Below are positions 9,090 to 18,909 of a stretch of DNA of 64,000 nt, piece by piece. Both the position numbers and the translations under genes were made by a program. This DNA comes from Gillisia sp. Hel1_33_143 (GTDB lineage: Bacteria > Bacteroidota > Bacteroidia > Flavobacteriales > Flavobacteriaceae): positions 1,860,001-1,924,000 of the forward strand of contig NZ_LT629737.1 in NCBI RefSeq assembly GCF_900104765.1, in the 5' to 3' direction. Positions within the stretch are counted from its first letter, which is position 1; the number at the start of each line of letters is the position of its first letter. Below the pieces are notes generated by a model. It saw only the letters and a program-made list of their open reading frames with translations. It did not search any database and had not been told where the DNA came from.

Positions 9090-10367
9090 ATGTCTATTAT
9101 ATTAAAAGCTGAAAACATTTCAAAACAATACCGTCTAGGAACTGTTGGTACAGGCACTTTAAGTCACGATCTTAATAGATGGTGGCATAGTATAAGAGGC
9201 AAGGAAGATCCTTATTTAAAAATTGGAGGAGTTAATGATAGAAGTCTTAAAGCATCAGAAGATTATGTTTGGGCGTTAAAAGACATTAATTTTGAAGTGA
9301 ACCAAGGAGAAGTTCTTGGTATTATAGGTAAAAATGGAGCGGGTAAATCTACGCTCTTAAAAATTCTCTCCAGAGTTACTGCGCCTTCAACCGGAATTAT
9401 AAAGACAAAAGGACGCATAGCTTCTTTATTAGAGGTGGGTACTGGTTTTCATCCGGAATTAACCGGAAGAGAGAATATTTATTTAAATGGAGCTATTCTA
9501 GGTATGACCAAGTCTGAAATTACAACTAAACTAGATGAGATTATAGATTTTTCCGGTTGCGAAATGTATATAGATACCCCAGTGAAACGTTATAGTAGTG
9601 GGATGACAGTGAGACTTGGATTTGCCGTTGCAGCGCATTTAGAGCCGGAAATATTAGTAGTAGATGAAGTTTTAGCTGTGGGTGATGCTGAATTTCAGAA
9701 AAAAGCGATTGGAAAGATGAAAGATTTATCAAAAGGGCAGGGTAGAACAGTAATTTTTGTTAGTCATAATATGGATGCTGTAAAAAGTTTATGTTCTCGA
9801 GGAATAGTTTTAGGTAATGGAAATTTAATCTTCACTGGGAGTGCAAGGGATAGTGTTGAATATTATTTGAACAATTTTAAATCCATTTCCAAAAAAGAAT
9901 GCCTATTAGATCATACTCATAGAAGAAATAATACCACCAACGAAGTTGAAATGGTGAAGATTACTAGTCATAATAATCTAGTAACTTTAGAAATTCCTTT
10001 AAATTTTAGTTTATCTGTTATAAAAAATATCCGTTCTGATGTTGAGGTATCTATAACAGGTACAGTTTTAAATATGAATGAACTAGAAATTGGCTCTTTC
10101 TTCACACCCTCTGTAAACATCACACAACATAATTCTGTTATTAATTTTATAATAGAAAATCATAATCTATCTCCCGGAGAATATTATTTAAATTTTTCAG
10201 TTGCTACGGGTAGTTTAGAAAACTCTAACTTTATCATTCTAGATCAAGCCTTTGAAGCCATAGGTTTTGAAATCTTAGATTCTTTTAATAATGGAGTATT
10301 TACAAAGTGGAGCAAAAGTTGGGGTGATATTCATTTTAAATCTGATATAAAGATTGATGAGATATAG
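9090..10367 (+). CDS. wzt: ABC exporter ATPase with C-terminal glycan-recognition-type domain (Wzt-like)
   Basis: ATP-binding subunit paired with Wzm. NBD: Walker A IGKNGAGKSTLL near residues 80-91, signature region YSSGMTVRLGFAVA near 168-181, Walker B ILVVDEVLAVGD near 188-199, all in the Wzt/TagH style. After about residue 280 there is an extra beta-rich domain of some 140 residues (from NEVEMVKITSH to the end). This is the position of the Wzt_C domain that in E. coli O9a binds the modified end of the O-antigen. At 425 residues it fits a Wzt with such a domain rather than the short capsule KpsT. The end overlaps the next gene by 11 bases. Confidence 0.9.
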   Translation: MSIILKAENISKQYRLGTVGTGTLSHDLNRWWHSIRGKEDPYLKIGGVNDRSLKASEDYVWALKDINFEVNQGEVLGIIGKNGAGKSTLLKILSRVTAPSTGIIKTKGRIASLLEVGTGFHPELTGRENIYLNGAILGMTKSEITTKLDEIIDFSGCEMYIDTPVKRYSSGMTVRLGFAVAAHLEPEILVVDEVLAVGDAEFQKKAIGKMKDLSKGQGRTVIFVSHNMDAVKSLCSRGIVLGNGNLIFTGSARDSVEYYLNNFKSISKKECLLDHTHRRNNTTNEVEMVKITSHNNLVTLEIPLNFSLSVIKNIRSDVEVSITGTVLNMNELEIGSFFTPSVNITQHNSVINFIIENHNLSPGEYYLNFSVATGSLENSNFIILDQAFEAIGFEILDSFNNGVFTKWSKSWGDIHFKSDIKIDEI

Positions 10368-11142
10368 AAATTTAAATAATTTGATTGGGTCTATTAGATT
10401 CAAATTAATAAAAACTCCAATTAAAAAGAGAAGGATACTACGTTTAATAAATAACTTGAAACCTGTAAAAACGGAAAAAGAGTTAATGAGATTGGGAGGT
10501 TCAGGAGACGGTGGATATCTTGTTCCAGATGATCTAAAAGGAATTCATGCCTGTTTTTCTCCTGGAGTTGGCAATTTGTCTAATTTCGAATTAGAATGTG
10601 CTAATCTGGGAATGAAAATTTTTATGGCAGATGGTTCGGTTGATAATCCAATTGAAGATGATAGGCGGTTTTTGTTTATAAAAAAATTTATCGGTAATTC
10701 TAGTAATGAGGGTTTTATAACATTAGAAGAGTGGATAAATTCTGTACAGCTAGAAGATACTTCAGATTTAATTTTACAAATGGATATAGAGGGACATGAG
10801 TATGATGTTCTAAATGCGACAACTGCAAAAACTTTAAATAAATTCAGGATTATTGTTATTGAATTTCATAGACTGCATTCTTTGTGGGATGATAAATTTT
10901 ATCAAGAAGCATCAGCCTCATTTAGTAAGTTACTTCAAAATCATTATTGTGTCCATATTCATCCAAACAACTGTTGTGGAATAAAGGATGTTGGAGGATA
11001 TCAAATTCCATCGGTGGCAGAATTTACCTTTATTAGAAAAGATCGAGTTAAAAGTGTGAAGAAAGTTCAATCTTTACCTCATATTCTGGATGAAGATAAT
11101 ACTGGGAATGAAAGCATTTCAATGCCGGACATTTGGTATTAA
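10357..11142 (+). CDS. FkbM family methyltransferase
   Basis: SAM-dependent methyltransferase of the FkbM family, 261 residues from ATG 10357. The ATG lies just after an in-frame TTG at 10354 and overlaps the end of wzt by 11 bases. Recognisable features are LGGSGDGGYLVPDDL near the start, CFSPGVGNLSNFELECA (SAM pocket), and LQMDIEGHEYDVL near residue 145 followed by IIVIEFH. FkbM enzymes O-methylate hydroxyls on sugars and polyketides. Tight coupling to wzt and the methyltransferase between wzm and wzt suggests methylation of the exported glycan. The acceptor is unknown. Confidence 0.88.
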   Translation: MRYRNLNNLIGSIRFKLIKTPIKKRRILRLINNLKPVKTEKELMRLGGSGDGGYLVPDDLKGIHACFSPGVGNLSNFELECANLGMKIFMADGSVDNPIEDDRRFLFIKKFIGNSSNEGFITLEEWINSVQLEDTSDLILQMDIEGHEYDVLNATTAKTLNKFRIIVIEFHRLHSLWDDKFYQEASASFSKLLQNHYCVHIHPNNCCGIKDVGGYQIPSVAEFTFIRKDRVKSVKKVQSLPHILDEDNTGNESISMPDIWY

Positions 11143-11189
11143 ATCATCCTATGGGATTTATTTTGGATTAAAAGAAAATAATATTAGTT

Positions 11190-12302
11190 ATGAAAACAGC
11201 TCTTATAACAGGTGTAACCGGACAAGATGGATCTTATTTAGCGGAATTATTACTTGCTAAAGGATATATGGTCCACGGTATTAAAAGAAGAAGTTCTTCA
11301 TTTAATACAGATAGGATAGACCATTTATATCAGGATTTGCATGATAAGAATGTTAAATTTAAACTACATTATGGTGATCTTAGTGATGCTATGAATATAA
11401 CTAGGATCATCCAGGAAGTTCAACCAGATGAAATATATAATCTGGGAGCAATGTCTCATGTAAAGGTAAGTTTTGATACTCCAGAATATACAGGTGATAT
11501 AGATGGTCTAGGCACGCTGAGAATTTTGGAAGCAGTAAGACTACTAGGACTTTCCAAAAAAACAAAGATATATCAGGCTTCAACATCAGAGTTGTATGGG
11601 AAAGTAAAGCAAATACCACAGGATGAAAATACGCCGTTTTACCCGAGAAGTCCCTATGGAGTTGCAAAACTTTATGCCTACTGGATCACTGTTAATTATA
11701 GAGAAGCCTATGGAATGTTTGCTTGCAATGGTATCCTATTTAATCATGAATCTCCTGTAAGAGGAGAAACATTTGTTACTAGAAAGATCACCAGAGCTAC
11801 GGCTAGAATAGCTATAAGTATGCAAGACACTTTATTTCTGGGTAATTTAGACGCGAAAAGAGATTGGGGCCATGCAAAAGACTATGTAGAAGCTATGTGG
11901 TTAATGCTACAGCAAGACCAACCTGAAGATTTTGTGATAGCAACGGGAGTCACCACTTCCGTAAGAGATTTTGTTAAAATGTCTTTTGCACAGGTTGGAG
12001 TTCATATTGTATTTAAAGGAAAAGGAATAGATGAAGTAGGTATTGTAGAACAAAGCGAGCATCCAGATTTTAAGATAGAGATCGGGAAAACAGTCATAAA
12101 AATTGATCCTAAATATTATAGACCTGCAGAAGTAGACATTTTAGTTGGAGATGCGTCAAAATGTAAGCGAAAATTAAATTGGAAACCTAAGTATAGTTTA
12201 GAAGAACTGGTAAAGGAAATGATGCTTACAGATCTTAAGAATTTTCAAAAAGAGAAATATCTTAAAGAAGGTGGTCATGACGTAATGAATTACCATGAGT
12301 AA
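11190..12302 (+). CDS. gmd: GDP-mannose 4,6-dehydratase
   Basis: First step of GDP-L-fucose synthesis: GDP-D-mannose to GDP-4-keto-6-deoxymannose. It is a 370-residue SDR enzyme with the NADP-binding motif [12 protein letters not shown] at residues 8-19, the Gmd-specific [15 protein letters not shown], and catalytic Tyr156/Lys160 in [27 protein letters not shown] is a near-diagnostic Gmd segment. It is followed by fcl 11 bases later. GDP-mannose-forming genes (manA/B/C) are not in the window. Confidence 0.97.
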   Translation: MKTALITGVTGQDGSYLAELLLAKGYMVHGIKRRSSSFNTDRIDHLYQDLHDKNVKFKLHYGDLSDAMNITRIIQEVQPDEIYNLGAMSHVKVSFDTPEYTGDIDGLGTLRILEAVRLLGLSKKTKIYQASTSELYGKVKQIPQDENTPFYPRSPYGVAKLYAYWITVNYREAYGMFACNGILFNHESPVRGETFVTRKITRATARIAISMQDTLFLGNLDAKRDWGHAKDYVEAMWLMLQQDQPEDFVIATGVTTSVRDFVKMSFAQVGVHIVFKGKGIDEVGIVEQSEHPDFKIEIGKTVIKIDPKYYRPAEVDILVGDASKCKRKLNWKPKYSLEELVKEMMLTDLKNFQKEKYLKEGGHDVMNYHE

Positions 12303-12313
12303 GTAACTGCATA

Positions 12314-13249
12314 ATGATGAAGAAAAATTCAAAAATATACATAGCTGGTCATTCCGGAATGGTAGGTTCTGCTTTAGTGAGACATTTAATGGAGAAGGGG
12401 TTTACCAACTTAATTTTTAGGACATCTCGCGAGTTAGATCTTACCAATCAGGCTGCTGTCGCAAAGTTCTTTAAGGAAGAATCTCCGGAATATGTTTTTC
12501 TGGCAGCTGCAAAAGTTGGAGGTATAGAAGCCAACAATACCCAAAGGGCCCAATTTCTTTATCAAAACTTGATGATCGAGAGCAATGTAATTCATCAGAG
12601 CTATCTTCATAATGTACAGAAACTTCTTTTTCTAGCCTCCTCCTGTATTTATCCAAAATCTTCCCCACAGCCTATATTGGAATCTTATTTACTTAATGGA
12701 GCTTTAGAATCTACAAATGAACCTTATGCTATCGCTAAAATTGCTGGAGTAAAATTGTGTGAGAATTATAATAGAGAATATGGATGCGATTTTATTTCTG
12801 TGATGCCAACAAATCTCTATGGTCCTAATGATAATTATGATCTTAAGAACTCTCATGTTCTTCCTGCATTACTCCGAAAATTCCATGAAGCTAAAATTCA
12901 AAATTTAAAGAGTGTAGAAATATGGGGAACTGGAACTCCTATGAGAGAATTTTTGCATGTAGATGATCTAGCAGAAGCTTGTATCTACTTGATGGATATT
13001 TATAAAGGTAACATAAGTGTGAATATTGGTACTGGAAAAGATATTTCTATTCATGATCTTGCGTTACTTATAAAGGAGATTCTAGGTTATCAAGGTAAAT
13101 TGGTTTGGAAGAAAGAAAAACCAGATGGAACACCAAGAAAACTACTAGATGTGAGTTTGATACATAGCTTAGGATGGGAACATAAAATTCAACTTAGGCA
13201 AGGAATAGAACAAGTTTATCATGAAAAATTTACCAGTGCTCATGAGTAG
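12314..13249 (+). CDS. fcl: GDP-L-fucose synthase
   Basis: Epimerase-reductase completing GDP-L-fucose from the Gmd product. It has 311 residues, typical of the family. The NADP motif is AGHSGMVGSALVRHL near residues 10-24, SSCIYPK lies near 114-120, and catalytic Tyr138/Lys142 are in YAIAK. NLYGPNDNYD and REFLHVDDLAEA are also characteristic. ATG-ATG at the start leaves either methionine possible. Together with gmd it shows that fucose, or a derivative, is in the glycan. Confidence 0.96.
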   Translation: MMKKNSKIYIAGHSGMVGSALVRHLMEKGFTNLIFRTSRELDLTNQAAVAKFFKEESPEYVFLAAAKVGGIEANNTQRAQFLYQNLMIESNVIHQSYLHNVQKLLFLASSCIYPKSSPQPILESYLLNGALESTNEPYAIAKIAGVKLCENYNREYGCDFISVMPTNLYGPNDNYDLKNSHVLPALLRKFHEAKIQNLKSVEIWGTGTPMREFLHVDDLAEACIYLMDIYKGNISVNIGTGKDISIHDLALLIKEILGYQGKLVWKKEKPDGTPRKLLDVSLIHSLGWEHKIQLRQGIEQVYHEKFTSAHE

Positions 13250-14018
13250 ACCTTTAATCTCTATTATTACAGTTAACTTCAATGATCTGGAAGGATTAAA
13301 GAGAACTTTTAAAAGTGTTTTTAATCAAACCTGGAAGGAATTTGAATATATTGTGATAGATGGAGGTTCTAATGATGGCAGTGCCGAATTAATTTCAAGT
13401 CAAGGATCCAGTATTAATTATTGGATTAGTGAACCTGATTCTGGCATATATAACGCCATGAATAAAGGAATAGGTGCTGCAAATGGTGAATATTTATTAT
13501 TTCTTAATAGTGGCGATGAATTAATTAATTCTGAAATTTTAAGTAATAACTATTTTCAGTTGAAAGGGAAGGATGTTTATTATTATAACAAGAACATATA
13601 TCAAGCTAGTAATAATTATATCCGGGATATGCCAAGTGAATTAACATTTTCATTTTTATACTCTGATTCTCTAGCACATCAATCAACTTTTATAAAAAAA
13701 ACTTTATTTGAAGAAATTGGTCTTTATGATGAAAACCTAAAAATTGTTTCTGATTGGAAATTTTTTATTATCGCCTTCTATAAATTTAATGCTAGTTTTG
13801 AATATGTTAATAATATAATAACTGTATTTTATCTTGGTGGGGCTAGTTCAGATAAAGCATTGATGATGAAAGAAAGGTCGGAGGTTATTACTAGTGATTT
13901 TTCCAGAATTCATGAAGATTTTAAAAATTACAAAGCTCTTGAAAGGAAGCTTAATAAATTGAGATCTTCTCTTAAAATTAAAATCATGATTAATTTAGGA
14001 TTACTAAATAAGTTTTAA
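13242..14018 (+). CDS. Family 2 glycosyltransferase (WcaA-type)
   Basis: Cytoplasmic GT-A glycosyltransferase of 258 residues from ATG 13242, which overlaps the fcl stop by 8 bases. A longer reading from 13221 adds seven residues that lack family character. Motifs: LISIITVNFNDLEGLKRT, VIDGGSNDGS, and SEPDSGIYNAMNKGIGAA, leading to FLNSGDE in place of the common DxD. This pattern is typical of colanic-acid WcaA-like enzymes. It is first of nine consecutive GT-A genes. Donor and acceptor are unknown. Confidence 0.88.
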   Translation: MSRPLISIITVNFNDLEGLKRTFKSVFNQTWKEFEYIVIDGGSNDGSAELISSQGSSINYWISEPDSGIYNAMNKGIGAANGEYLLFLNSGDELINSEILSNNYFQLKGKDVYYYNKNIYQASNNYIRDMPSELTFSFLYSDSLAHQSTFIKKTLFEEIGLYDENLKIVSDWKFFIIAFYKFNASFEYVNNIITVFYLGGASSDKALMMKERSEVITSDFSRIHEDFKNYKALERKLNKLRSSLKIKIMINLGLLNKF

Positions 14019-14048
14019 TAAAACTCAATTTTTTTAAAAATATAAATT

Positions 14049-15005
14049 TTGATTTTTAAAGTATCAGTTATTATTCCGGTATTCAATACTCAATTATATA
14101 TTGAAAAGGCAATCTTATCTGCTTTAGATCAAAAGGAAGTTGCGGAAGTGATCGTGGTGGATGATGGAAGTACAGACGATACCTCTAAAATTCTTGCCAA
14201 ACTTGAGAATGAAAATTCAAAAATTAGAACTTACAAACATTCTAATGGAGAAAATCGTGGTAGGGCATTTAGTAGAAATTTGGGAATTAAAATGGCTACC
14301 AGTTCATTTATAGCATTTTTAGATGCAGACGATTATTATTTAGAAAACAGATTCCAAAATGATGCAAGGTTATTTGCGGAAGATTATGGTATTGATGGGG
14401 TTTATAATGCAATTGGCGTCCACTTTTACAGAAATGCCTCGGAGGAGGAAAAGGAGCGATTAATGCTTACCACCATAAATTATAAAATTAAATCTAATGA
14501 ATTATTTGATAAGATGTCTCCAAAAGGGGATGCTGGACATTTTCATGGTAATGGACTAACTGTGAAGCGTGAAATTTTTAAAAAGGTTGGTTATTTTGAT
14601 AACAGACTGAAAGTTGCAGAAGACACGCATATGTGGATAAAAATGTCTTTAAAGGCTAAATTGATTGCCGGAATCTTAGATAGACCTGTAAGTATTCGTG
14701 GTGTGCATGATTCAAATGTTTTCCATTTATATTCAACCATACTTTATAAAAGGAATATGGCGTTAATGTTCAACTCTTTGTTAAAATGGGCCTATAGCAA
14801 TCAATTAAAAATGTCTGTTTTAGAGTATTTTTATAAAAATTCTTATATCTATTTTAAATATCTCGGTGACGAGGAAAAGTTTAAACATTTTGTATTATTA
14901 AATTGGCTAGAATGCGCATTGAAATATCCAAAACTTCTAAAATTGAAATACTTTATTTATACCAATCCCTTAGTAACCTCTTATAGAAAAAGATTAAAGT
15001 CATAA
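14049..15005 (+). CDS. Family 2 glycosyltransferase
   Basis: GT-A glycosyltransferase of 318 residues: VSVIIPVFNTQLYIEKAI at the N-terminus, IVVDDGSTDDTSKIL, and the metal-binding AFLDADDYY near residue 95. The second half holds a catalytic-base-like VAEDTHMWIKM near residue 193. The start is TTG at 14049; there is no ATG or GTG near the conserved N-terminus. It is part of the tandem GT-A series. Donor and acceptor are unknown. Confidence 0.88.
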   Translation: MIFKVSVIIPVFNTQLYIEKAILSALDQKEVAEVIVVDDGSTDDTSKILAKLENENSKIRTYKHSNGENRGRAFSRNLGIKMATSSFIAFLDADDYYLENRFQNDARLFAEDYGIDGVYNAIGVHFYRNASEEEKERLMLTTINYKIKSNELFDKMSPKGDAGHFHGNGLTVKREIFKKVGYFDNRLKVAEDTHMWIKMSLKAKLIAGILDRPVSIRGVHDSNVFHLYSTILYKRNMALMFNSLLKWAYSNQLKMSVLEYFYKNSYIYFKYLGDEEKFKHFVLLNWLECALKYPKLLKLKYFIYTNPLVTSYRKRLKS

Positions 15006-15007
15006 TA

Positions 15008-15931
15008 TTGCAAGAACCATTAGTTTCTATAATCATTCCTACTTATAACCGAGCACATCTGCTAGGGGAAACTTTAGATTCTATATGCTCTCAAACTTAT
15101 CATAATTGGGAATGTATTGTAGTAGATGATGGTTCTATAGATCACACCAAAGCATTGATAGATAGTTATATAAATAAAGATAAGAGGTTTCATTATTACC
15201 TCAGGCCTTCAAGTTTTCTTAAAGGTGCAAATTCTTGCAGGAACTACGGTTTTGATAAGTGTAATGGAAAATTTCTGAATTGGTTTGATAGTGATGATCT
15301 TATGCTGCCCGATAATCTTCAGCTAAAACTTGAAGCTTTAACGCCAGAACTCGACTTTGTAATTGCGAATAGTCTTAATTTTGATGAAGCCGGGAATAAA
15401 TCCAGACCTTATTTTCTTGATCTCGATCTACTTATTACTCCAGAAAATTTTATAACCGGAAAAATTGGTTGGATAACAGACGATGCTTTGCTTAGAAAAG
15501 AAAGTATAAAAATTAGGTTTAATGAAAATTTGAGATCGGGGCAGGAGTACAACTTTTTTTCTCGCTATCTTTTTTATACTACTAAAGGGAAATACCTTAA
15601 AGAAGATCTTTGTTATAGAAGAATTCATAAGGAATCTATAAATCAATCTACATCTTTACAGCTATTAATAGATAATGAGATCTATTTGTTGCAGGATCTT
15701 GGTTACTTTGCAAGTTCAAAAATTATAAAAAGATCTTTAAAACGAATTATTCGATTTTCTTATGAGTCAAAGAAAAGTTCTTCTTTGAGACAGATTCAAT
15801 TAAAAGTATTAAGAACACTAAGATCATATAAAAAATATAAGTCTATATGGTTTTATTCGAATTGGATTATTTTGAATGCAGTTTCTGGAAAAGGATATAT
15901 TTTTATTAAAAAAGCAATCTCTAAACTATAA
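15008..15931 (+). CDS. Family 2 glycosyltransferase
   Basis: GT-A glycosyltransferase of 307 residues: VSIIIPTYNRAHLLGETLDS, ECIVVDDGSIDHTK, and metal-binding NWFDSDDLMLPDN near residue 95. It starts with TTG at 15008, two bases after the previous stop. It belongs to a paralogous set in this locus that shares the TYNRA, QTYxxWEC and RNYGxD motifs (also the genes at 16996, 17962 and 20779). Donor and acceptor are unknown. Confidence 0.88.
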   Translation: MQEPLVSIIIPTYNRAHLLGETLDSICSQTYHNWECIVVDDGSIDHTKALIDSYINKDKRFHYYLRPSSFLKGANSCRNYGFDKCNGKFLNWFDSDDLMLPDNLQLKLEALTPELDFVIANSLNFDEAGNKSRPYFLDLDLLITPENFITGKIGWITDDALLRKESIKIRFNENLRSGQEYNFFSRYLFYTTKGKYLKEDLCYRRIHKESINQSTSLQLLIDNEIYLLQDLGYFASSKIIKRSLKRIIRFSYESKKSSSLRQIQLKVLRTLRSYKKYKSIWFYSNWIILNAVSGKGYIFIKKAISKL

Positions 15932-15970
15932 ACTTCTTAGCATAAACAGTATTGCTTTTAATATAAGTTG

Positions 15971-16993
15971 ATGAATCAAAATATAAAATCTTCATTGATC
16001 TCGATCATTTTGCCTGTTTATAATGGCGAGAATTATCTAGTTTCAGCAATTGAAAGCATACTCACCCAAACATATCAGAATTTTGAATTGATAATAGTTA
16101 ATGATTGTTCTACAGACAAAAGTTTAGAAATATCAGAGAATTATCAAAAAAAAGATTCCAGAATTAAGATCATCTCCAATTCCACAAATAAAAAGTTACC
16201 TATTAGTTTAAATATAGGTCATAAATCTGCTGTAGGAAAATACATTACCTGGACGAGTCATGATAATCTATTAAAGAAAAATTTTCTAGAAGAATTATCC
16301 ACGGTTATAGAACAAGAGAATGTAGATATTGTCTTTTCAAATTATGATATCATTCGGTCTGATAATTCTATTAAAAGAATTCAGGTTGCAGGTCCGGCAG
16401 AATATTTATTAATAGGAAATTATATTGGTGCTTCATTTCTATACAAAAAAGAGGTTTTTGAAGGTTTGAATGGTTATGACTCTGAACTTTTTTTGATTGA
16501 AGATTACGATTTCTGGATAAGAGCTTTAAACCAATATCGATTTTTTAATTTGGATAAAAACTTATATTCATACAGAATTCATGGAGAAAGTTTAACATCA
16601 AAAATCAATTTGGAGGAAGAGCATGGAAATTCATATACTAGTGCCATCTCTAAAATGTTGGAAGGAGTAGCGAAAGATCTTATGTGGAGCGAGGAGATGT
16701 TAAGCTTTATTAAGATGATCCATCTTAATAAAAGGGAGGTTTTAGAATATTATATAAGAAACAAAAAGATCATTGAATTAGATCTTAAGCAAATGGCAAC
16801 TAAAAATTTAGACTTTAAGATACTAAAATTAGGACTGATAAAGAGCATAAGAATAATCTTGATCCAAAATAAAAGCGAACATAACCTTAAGAACTTAATG
16901 AAGATCTTAAAAAGTGAAAGATCTATATTATTAGAAAGCACTTTCAATAAAATAGAGACCCTGGGTTTAATTAAAAATTCATTATTCCACTGA
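15971..16993 (+). CDS. Family 2 glycosyltransferase
   Basis: GT-A glycosyltransferase of 340 residues from ATG 15971 (an in-frame TTG lies directly before it). Motifs: SLISIILPVYNGENYLVSAI and IIVNDCSTDKSLEI. The metal-site region reads TWTSHDNLLKKN, so the usual DxD is replaced by a SHDN-type variant also seen in some active GT2 enzymes. LIEDYDFWIRAL near residue 177 fits the catalytic-base region. The C-terminal third is charged and lysine-rich. Donor and acceptor are unknown. Confidence 0.87.
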   Translation: MNQNIKSSLISIILPVYNGENYLVSAIESILTQTYQNFELIIVNDCSTDKSLEISENYQKKDSRIKIISNSTNKKLPISLNIGHKSAVGKYITWTSHDNLLKKNFLEELSTVIEQENVDIVFSNYDIIRSDNSIKRIQVAGPAEYLLIGNYIGASFLYKKEVFEGLNGYDSELFLIEDYDFWIRALNQYRFFNLDKNLYSYRIHGESLTSKINLEEEHGNSYTSAISKMLEGVAKDLMWSEEMLSFIKMIHLNKREVLEYYIRNKKIIELDLKQMATKNLDFKILKLGLIKSIRIILIQNKSEHNLKNLMKILKSERSILLESTFNKIETLGLIKNSLFH

Positions 16994-16995
16994 GT

Positions 16996-17949
16996 ATGAA
17001 AAATCCAAAGATCACCATTCTAATTGCAACTTATAATAGAGCAAGTTTGTTGCCCAACACGCTGCAATCTATACTTGCTCAAACCTATAGTCATTGGGAA
17101 TGTTTGATTATTGATGATCATTCTACCGACGGTACTGAAAAAATAGTGCAGGATTATATTAATAAGGATAAACGTTTTAGCTACTACTTGAAATCTGAAA
17201 ATTATAAAGTAGGACTTTCCGGAACTAGAAATTATGGGTTAGATCTTGCAGAGTCTAAAAAGTCAGAATTTATTCAGTTTTTTGATGATGATGATTTAAT
17301 GCATCCTAAAAAGTTGGAACTTCAATTAAAAGGATTACTTGAACATCCTGAAAGCATGTTTTCTATTTGTGGGAGAAGAAATTTTGAAAATGAAGATGAA
17401 ATAAATTGGGAAGATCATCAACAAATTTTTCAGTCTAAATTATATTCCTTTGGCGAAGCATTTTTAATTGGAAAATTAAGATTAGTTGCTCAGGTATTTT
17501 TGTTTAGAGCACAGTATTTAAAAGATCAAAGGTTTGATGAAAATTTACGATATGCAGAAGACTGGGAATTCTTTTCTAAATTGTTCCTAAAAGAAAATCC
17601 AAAGTATGAGGTTTTAGATCAAGTTCTTTTTTTTAGAAGAAAACATTTGAATTCTATGACAGAAGACTTGGATACAACGGGTCTTCGTGCTTCCAATCTA
17701 AACGCAGCAGTTAATAAAGTTTTTTACTTTTTAGTTGACCAGAAATGCCATACGGTTAATAGTTTGACTTACTTTGGAAGAGTCTTTCTTTTATATCATT
17801 ATAGTTCTAATAATTTAGAATTAATAAAACAGATATCAAAGGAAGATAAAATGTTTTCTAAGTTGAGCAAAAGGCTACAAATGGCATTAAAAATTCATTA
17901 TTTAATGAGGAAAATGATTCTTAGAATTCTAATTTATAATGCTAACTAA
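16996..17949 (+). CDS. Family 2 glycosyltransferase (tandem paralog A)
   Basis: GT-A glycosyltransferase of 317 residues. Motifs: ITILIATYNRASLLPNTLQS, LIIDDHSTDGTEKIV, GLSGTRNYGLDLA, and the metal site QFFDDDDLMHPKKLELQ near residues 95-110; YAEDWEFFSKLF follows near 187. It closely resembles the next gene over the whole N-terminal domain, which indicates a tandem duplication. Donor and acceptor are unknown. Confidence 0.9.
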   Translation: MKNPKITILIATYNRASLLPNTLQSILAQTYSHWECLIIDDHSTDGTEKIVQDYINKDKRFSYYLKSENYKVGLSGTRNYGLDLAESKKSEFIQFFDDDDLMHPKKLELQLKGLLEHPESMFSICGRRNFENEDEINWEDHQQIFQSKLYSFGEAFLIGKLRLVAQVFLFRAQYLKDQRFDENLRYAEDWEFFSKLFLKENPKYEVLDQVLFFRRKHLNSMTEDLDTTGLRASNLNAAVNKVFYFLVDQKCHTVNSLTYFGRVFLLYHYSSNNLELIKQISKEDKMFSKLSKRLQMALKIHYLMRKMILRILIYNAN

Positions 17950-17961
17950 GAGGTTTAGATA

Positions 17962-18909
17962 TTGGATAATTATAGGGTAACTATACTACTTGCAACTTTT
18001 AATCGTGCTCATTTAATTGAGGAGACTCTTAATTCTATTAAATCTCAAACCTATCAGAATTGGGAGTGCATAATTGTAAATGATCATTCCACCGATGACA
18101 CTTCCAAAGTAGTAAGTGATTTCATTTCAGAAGATTCCAGATTCAGTTACTTCTTAAAGACCGAAGCCTATAAAAAGGGACTTTCCGGCACCAGAAATTA
18201 CGGGTTAGACCTGGCAAGAATTAAAAACGCTAAATACATTCAGTTTTTTGACGATGATGATATCATGCATCCTCAAAAATTGGAATTACAAATGCAACCA
18301 TTTTATGATGATCTATCTTTAAATCTTACTATATGCCAATATCGTAAATTTATAGATACAGGCACAATAGAGTTCGACTTGAAGAAAGCAGATGATAATT
18401 TGTGCAATGTTAAAACTAAAACCTTATTAGAATCTTTCTTCTTATATCAGATTAATCTTAATTCTCTGGGGCCTATATGGAAATCGAACATAATTTTGAA
18501 GTATAGGTTCAATGAAGAGCTAAAGTATGGAGAAGAACGAGAATTATTTCTTAGAATTTTCCTTGTGGAAAGCATAAATTATATGCCAGTACCTTATGTG
18601 CTTTTTTGGTACAGAAAACACAAGAAAACAATAACAGGTGATCTTTTTGAAAATGAATTTGTGAAAGTTGAATCCAACAGAATTATTGATAAGAATATAT
18701 TTAACCTATTAGTTAGTCAAGATAGAGTCTCGTATCCATTGCTTAAGGCATATACGGTTTGGGGGATAAAATATAATAATCAATTTTTTTTAAAGGGAAT
18801 ATCAGAATTTATTAGAAACAATGAGGATTTAAAATATTCTTTAAAATATTTTAAATTATACTCTCTAGCTAATTTATTTTTACTCTTTCATAAAATAAAA
18901 TCAAATTGA
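17962..18909 (+). CDS. Family 2 glycosyltransferase (tandem paralog B)
   Basis: GT-A glycosyltransferase of 315 residues, a close paralog of the preceding gene: ATFNRAHLIEETLNSI, IIVNDHSTDDTSKVV, the shared GLSGTRNYGLDLA, and metal site QFFDDDDIMHPQKLELQ. YGEERELFLRIF occupies the catalytic-base position. The start is TTG at 17962. The C-terminal halves of the two paralogs differ more, suggesting changed acceptor specificity (inference). Confidence 0.9.
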   Translation: MDNYRVTILLATFNRAHLIEETLNSIKSQTYQNWECIIVNDHSTDDTSKVVSDFISEDSRFSYFLKTEAYKKGLSGTRNYGLDLARIKNAKYIQFFDDDDIMHPQKLELQMQPFYDDLSLNLTICQYRKFIDTGTIEFDLKKADDNLCNVKTKTLLESFFLYQINLNSLGPIWKSNIILKYRFNEELKYGEERELFLRIFLVESINYMPVPYVLFWYRKHKKTITGDLFENEFVKVESNRIIDKNIFNLLVSQDRVSYPLLKAYTVWGIKYNNQFFLKGISEFIRNNEDLKYSLKYFKLYSLANLFLLFHKIKSN

